DNA of 53,469 bases from Candidatus Fermentithermobacillaceae bacterium UBA3907 (GTDB lineage: Bacteria > Bacillota > Sulfobacillia > Fermentithermobacillales > Fermentithermobacillaceae). The notes under the pieces were generated by a model that was not told where the DNA came from, made no database searches, and saw only the letters and a program-made list of their open reading frames with translations. Positions 50,143-53,469 of the stretch are shown one piece after another (within the stretch, counting starts at the first letter, position 1; each line of letters starts with the position of its first letter). The DNA lies in contig DGFF01000068.1 in assembly GCA_002391545.1 (NCBI GenBank), forward strand, positions 653 to 54,121, read 5' to 3'. Both the position numbers and the translations under genes were made by a program.

Positions 50143-50151
50143 GTGAGTCAA
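50123..50151 (-). promoter_or_regulatory. Promoter of the iscR-iscS-iscU operon
   Basis: On the minus strand TTGACT (50151-50146), 17 bases, then AATAAT (50128-50123). A TACAAT overlaps but at a short spacing. The operator palindrome sits across it. Confidence 0.65.
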
Positions 50152-50167
50152 GAAGGTTTTGCAGACT

Positions 50168-50197
50168 TAGACATGAAATGCGTGATAAAGGTATTAT
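50168..50197 (+). promoter_or_regulatory. Promoter candidate for the TPR-Asp23-rpoN genes
   Basis: TAGACA (50168-50173), an 18-base spacer and TATTAT (50192-50197), 53 bases before the TPR gene start. Confidence 0.5.
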
Positions 50198-50250
50198 ATA
50201 TGAGAACATAGAATATATATCAAACTTCAACAGCATAGTGAGGGATCAGC

Positions 50251-51699
50251 GTGACTATTGATGAGAAATCGTTGAGAGAGATAATAAACCGCCTCGAGAA
50301 CGAAGTTGCAAGGCGACCGAAGGACATAGCGACCAGGCTGCAGTTGGCGTTGTCTTATATGCAACTGGGAGATATTGAAAACGCTAAAGAGCACCTTCTG
50401 AAGGTTATCGAGCTAGATAAACGCAATGTAGAAGCGTATTACTACCTCGGAATTGCTTTGGCCGATGCAGAACAACTAGATGAAGCCAAAGCTGCATGGG
50501 AGAAAGTTCTGTCCATAGATAAAAACCACAATCAATCTCTGTACTTCTTGGGAAAGATCCATGCGCTTGAGGGTGATATTGATGGTGCCATTTCTCTGAC
50601 TGAAAGAGCGCGCAATTCACGACCTGGGAACATATTGGCCCATGCTCAGCTAGGCGAACTTTATCTGGCTAAAGGGAAGGTAAAAGAGTCTCTGTTAGAA
50701 TGGGACGAGGTGCTTAAACGTGATCCATCGAACATTCAGGCCCTGCATAACATAGGCGCCATATATACGGATCTTCAGATGTACGACGAAGCTCTTGAAA
50801 TCCTTGAAAGGGCTGAACGGCTCGGCTCAGATGATCCGCTGATCCATTTCAATAAAGGATTATGCTACATGGGTAAACAAGACTACGCCAAGGCTATTGA
50901 ATCTCTAGAGAAGGCTAAAGAACGAGAACCTGAAAACATATACACCATGACTATTCTTGGGGAAGCCTACGCCATGACTGGAGATATGGACGCGGCTATA
51001 AGCGAGTGGGAAGAAGTCATCTCCATAAAGCCTGATGATTTGTACGCTACGTACAATTTAGGGTTGGCTTTCTTCCAAAAGGGTGAGAGAGACAAAGCCG
51101 TTGAAATGTGGAAAAAGTGCATCATGATCAATCCCGGCTACATTTTGGCTCGCCAGAGGCTAGCGGATTGCTACATCATGGAAGAAGATTATGAAAAAGC
51201 TATTTACCAGTGGGAACAGATAAGAATTGTAGATTCAAAATCCCCGTACCCAATAATGGTTTTGGCCGATTTGAATTACAGAGCAGGTAACCTTGAAGAA
51301 GCGAAAAAATTGATTGAAGAAGTTTTGGATATGCAACGAAGCAAGGAACCTAAAGAGATCGAAGAGAGAAAGTTCAGGTCAGATTGTGAATTTCTATATG
51401 GGACAGTGCTCTTGGCCCAGGGCAATGCGAGGGAAGGACTTAAGCGCTGGGTAGCAGCCATGAGGTATAATCCCAATTTCGCTCTTGAATCAGGGGGATT
51501 TATTTCCCGTGCAATTTGGCCAGAACTCCTCCAATTTGCCAAGGACAACGCCAAGACTGAGGACGAAAGGAAGGTAACCAGTCTGGTTGGAAGTTTCGTT
51601 AAAAAGGGTACCGAGCCTCCTCGTGGCTTAGACAGAATTCCAGGTTCTCCCGAAACTAGAAAGGAAGGCTCCAGGTGGCATCGACCGGAAAAGAAATGA
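50251..51699 (+). CDS. Tetratricopeptide repeat protein
   Basis: A 482-residue cytoplasmic scaffold protein made almost entirely of 34-residue TPR units: about nine run from residue 20 to 350. Examples are AYYYLGIALADAEQLDEAKA, AHAQLGELYLAKGKVKESLL, ALHNIGAIYTDLQMYDEALE and ATYNLGLAFFQKGERDKAVE. The C-terminal 90 residues are less regular and end in a polar, basic tail. No signal peptide or enzyme motif. GTG start after GTGAGGGATC. It overlaps the P-loop/Asp23 gene by 25 bases. Binding partners are unknown. Confidence 0.85.
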   Translation: MTIDEKSLREIINRLENEVARRPKDIATRLQLALSYMQLGDIENAKEHLLKVIELDKRNVEAYYYLGIALADAEQLDEAKAAWEKVLSIDKNHNQSLYFLGKIHALEGDIDGAISLTERARNSRPGNILAHAQLGELYLAKGKVKESLLEWDEVLKRDPSNIQALHNIGAIYTDLQMYDEALEILERAERLGSDDPLIHFNKGLCYMGKQDYAKAIESLEKAKEREPENIYTMTILGEAYAMTGDMDAAISEWEEVISIKPDDLYATYNLGLAFFQKGERDKAVEMWKKCIMINPGYILARQRLADCYIMEEDYEKAIYQWEQIRIVDSKSPYPIMVLADLNYRAGNLEEAKKLIEEVLDMQRSKEPKEIEERKFRSDCEFLYGTVLLAQGNAREGLKRWVAAMRYNPNFALESGGFISRAIWPELLQFAKDNAKTEDERKVTSLVGSFVKKGTEPPRGLDRIPGSPETRKEGSRWHRPEKK

Positions 51700-52535
51700 C
51701 ACCAATCCAAATGTTCGATGATATTGAGGTTATCGGGCTTATAGGGCCTAGTGGAACCGGCAAATCCCATCATGCCATGGGGGTTGCCCAGGAGCATGAT
51801 TGCGATGCAATTGTTGACGATGGTCTTTTGATTGTGGGGTCTAGAATTGTAGCAGGTAGGTCTGCAAAAAGGGAAGAAACTAAACTAGCCGCGGTCAGAA
51901 GAGCAGTTTTTACCTCTCCTTCTCACGCAGTAGAAGTCCGTGGAGCCATTGCAGAATTTAGGCCTAAGCGGATCTTGGTTTTGGGTACTTCTCTGTCTAT
52001 GGTGGAAAGGATAGTGGAAAGACTGGGGCTGCCTTACCCTTGCGAAATTTTGGATATAAGAGATCTGAAGAGCGAAGAAGAAGTAACAGAAGCTCTTAGA
52101 CACCGTAAGCAGGAGGGTAAACATGTTATACCTGCTCCTACTTTCGAGGTAAAAAAGACGTTCTCTGGTTACTTGGTAGATCCTCTGCAGATATTTGTGA
52201 GGTCTCGAGAAGAAAAGCCGGCTATTGTAGAAAGAAGCGTTGTAAGACCTACCTACAGCTATTTTGGCAATTTCTATATTGCAGATAATGTAGTAATGCA
52301 CATAGCTTCCGAGATATGTTATGAGTTCCCTGAGGTGAGAAAGGTACTGAGAACGCTAGTGATTAACACAAGTGGAGGTGCCAACTTACAGGTTGAACTG
52401 GCTCTAGCCTACGGGGTAGATGTGTTTTCTGTCATGAAGCAAGTGCAAACCAAATTGAAGGAGAAGGTAGAGTATCTTACAGGGATTTACCTGGTTAGCG
52501 TTGATGTGGTTACAAGGAAAATCAGTTTAGAATAG
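51675..52535 (+). CDS. P-loop NTPase fused to an Asp23/Gls24 domain
   Basis: A 286-residue fusion. Residues 18-150 look like a P-loop NTPase: VIGLIGPSGTGKSHHAMG (Walker A), DAIVDDGLLIVGSRIVAG and RILVLGTSLSMVERIVERLG. After a linker the last ~80 residues (from about 205) match the Asp23/Gls24 alkaline-shock/envelope-stress domain: NVVMHIASEICYEFPEVRKV, GANLQVELALAYGVDVFSVM, VEYLTGIYLVSVDVV. Asp23-type proteins usually coat the membrane or act near fatty-acid kinase; the ATPase part here is unusual. GTG start with AAGGAAGG. Its place between a TPR gene and rpoN gives no firm role. Confidence 0.75.
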   Translation: MASTGKEMTPIQMFDDIEVIGLIGPSGTGKSHHAMGVAQEHDCDAIVDDGLLIVGSRIVAGRSAKREETKLAAVRRAVFTSPSHAVEVRGAIAEFRPKRILVLGTSLSMVERIVERLGLPYPCEILDIRDLKSEEEVTEALRHRKQEGKHVIPAPTFEVKKTFSGYLVDPLQIFVRSREEKPAIVERSVVRPTYSYFGNFYIADNVVMHIASEICYEFPEVRKVLRTLVINTSGGANLQVELALAYGVDVFSVMKQVQTKLKEKVEYLTGIYLVSVDVVTRKISLE

Positions 52536-52597
52536 TGTGGAGATTAGATGAAAAGGGCGGGTTTGCAGGTGTAACATGCGAGTAAGGGAGGGAGACC

Positions 52598-53450
52598 ATG
52601 GAACCTGGATACAGCCTGGAACTTGTACAAACTCAAAAACTCGTCCTCACGCCCGAACTGCGTCAGGCCATAATGATTTTGCAGATGAACGTCGAGGAAC
52701 TCGCCCAGCTGATTTTGCAAGAGATCGAAGAAAATCCTCTTTTGGACATTGCAGATGAAAGAAGGGAAGATGTTACGCTTACACCTTCTATTGAAGAAGA
52801 TCATGATGAGGAATGGATCGCCTACTTCGCAGATTCATCTGACTTGGGTATCAGCCAAGGGGTGTCGAAAAATACCAGAGAGTGGCTTGGGCTTTCCCAT
52901 CAAAGCGTATTTCTAAGAGAAGGTAGCGTATGGGACGCTCTTATGTCCCAATTAGCGCTTTTGGATTTGAGCGCCGAAGATCTTGAACTTGCTCAGTTTA
53001 TAGTTGGAAACATTGATGATAACGGTTACTTGAGGTGTTCCGTTTCTGAGATATCTATGACCTTGTCTAGAAGCCCTGCAGAGGTTGACTCCATGATTAG
53101 GACAATTCAAAGCCTTGAACCTCCAGGTATTTGCGGGAGAGACTTGAGGGAATGTCTTGAACTGCAGGCTTTATCCAAGGGATTGGGGGATCTGGAGTTA
53201 AGCATCATACGTGGACATCTTGAAGATTTAGCTGGGGCGAGATACAGCAAGATCGCTCGAGAACAGCAAGCTTCATTAGAAGACGTTTTGCGGGCTAGAG
53301 ATGCTATTTTGGAGTTGGATCCTAAGCCTGGAGCCAGCCTATCTTACTCCAACACCACTTACATAGTGCCTGACATCGTAGTGAAGAAGATAGAAAATGA
53401 TTTCATTGTGATACTCAACGATGCTGCTTTGCCTGCTATAAGGTGGAACC
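52598..53450 (+). CDS. rpoN: RNA polymerase sigma-54 factor, 3' end missing
   Basis: Sigma-54, the alternative sigma factor that needs an AAA+ activator and recognises -24/-12 promoters. The first 284 residues are present: region I with the Gln/Leu activator-interacting segment (LVQTQKLVLTPELRQAIMIL, QMNVEELAQLILQEIEENPL), an acidic linker, and the core-binding domain (LDLSAEDLELAQFIVGNIDD, SLEPPGICGRDLRECLELQA). ATG behind GGGAGGGAG. The helix-turn-helix and RpoN box are missing because the contig ends; translation after residue 284 runs into adapter sequence and must not be read as protein. Confidence 0.95.
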
Positions 53451-53469
53451 CTGTCTCTTATACACATCT
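53451..53469. other. Tn5/Nextera mosaic end (library adapter, not genomic)
   Basis: The last 19 bases are CTGTCTCTTATACACATCT, identical to the transposase mosaic end used in tagmentation libraries. It interrupts the rpoN reading frame exactly at the contig end, which indicates untrimmed adapter. Confidence 0.97.

Noticed and set aside
1..53450. tRNA genes, CRISPR arrays, insertion sequences, phage genes
   Set aside because: Intergenic gaps were read on both strands and hold only promoters, hairpins and leaders; no transposase or integrase frame is present.

Overview
The window looks like one contig end from an uncultured or poorly sampled member of the Bacillota (Firmicutes), probably anaerobic and perhaps thermophilic. 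The evidence is gene order: rapZ-yvcK-whiA, cdaA-cdaR-glmM, acpS next to the NAD(P)HX repair gene, an NdoAI/NdoA (MazEF) pair, tsaE-tsaB-rimI...tsaD, an Rrf2-iscS-iscU cluster, and frequent TTG/GTG starts behind strong AGGAGG-type ribosome sites. Exact class cannot be fixed by eye. No tRNA, rRNA, CRISPR array, insertion sequence or phage gene was seen. No gap between genes exceeds 300 bases; the longest is about 196 bases (12279-12474).

Layout. 3-6004: nucleotide excision repair operon uvrB (5' end missing)-uvrA-uvrC. 6027-8176: a separately promoted three-gene envelope-stress-like operon (DUF2089 regulator, DUF4097 repeat protein, small protein) whose members share one short helical motif. 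8125-12278 (minus): a five-gene operon of a pyruvate-kinase-C-terminal-like protein, a cupin glucose-6-phosphate isomerase, rapZ, yvcK and whiA, diverging from cdaA-cdaR-glmM (12475-15915). Together these join sugar phosphate supply, UDP-GlcNAc sensing and c-di-AMP synthesis. 15960-18865 (minus): a C69 dipeptidase and a serine beta-lactamase-like hydrolase. 19003-24691: acpS, nnr, mazEF, a D-cysteine desulfhydrase-like enzyme, a C26 amidotransferase-like hydrolase and a DmpA-type peptidase.

24697-32645 is the most unusual stretch. A small membrane protein is followed by two copies of a pair: a MutL/GlmL-type ASKHA ATPase and an uncharacterised lipoyl-like/KOW-like protein. A small Lys/Glu-tailed protein sits between the copies and a strong terminator ends the set. 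No B12-dependent mutase accompanies them, so the usual MutL role does not explain the locus. It is the best candidate here for an undescribed system.

32726-39641: an unknown Cys-rich protein, family 4 uracil-DNA glycosylase, tsaE, tsaB, rimI, pyrF (inverted), tsaD and a radical SAM/PDZ protein. 39743-45597: three tandem M42 aminopeptidases plus tldD-tldE. 45657-50089 (minus): a large SH3/AMIN amidase, then the iscR-like-iscS-iscU operon with a clear operator. 50251 to the end: a TPR protein, a P-loop/Asp23 fusion protein, and rpoN, cut off by the contig end. The last 19 bases (53451-53469) are the Tn5/Nextera mosaic end, i.e. library adapter, not genome.

Many starts were moved from the longest open frame to a downstream codon with a proper ribosome site; each case is explained in its entry.
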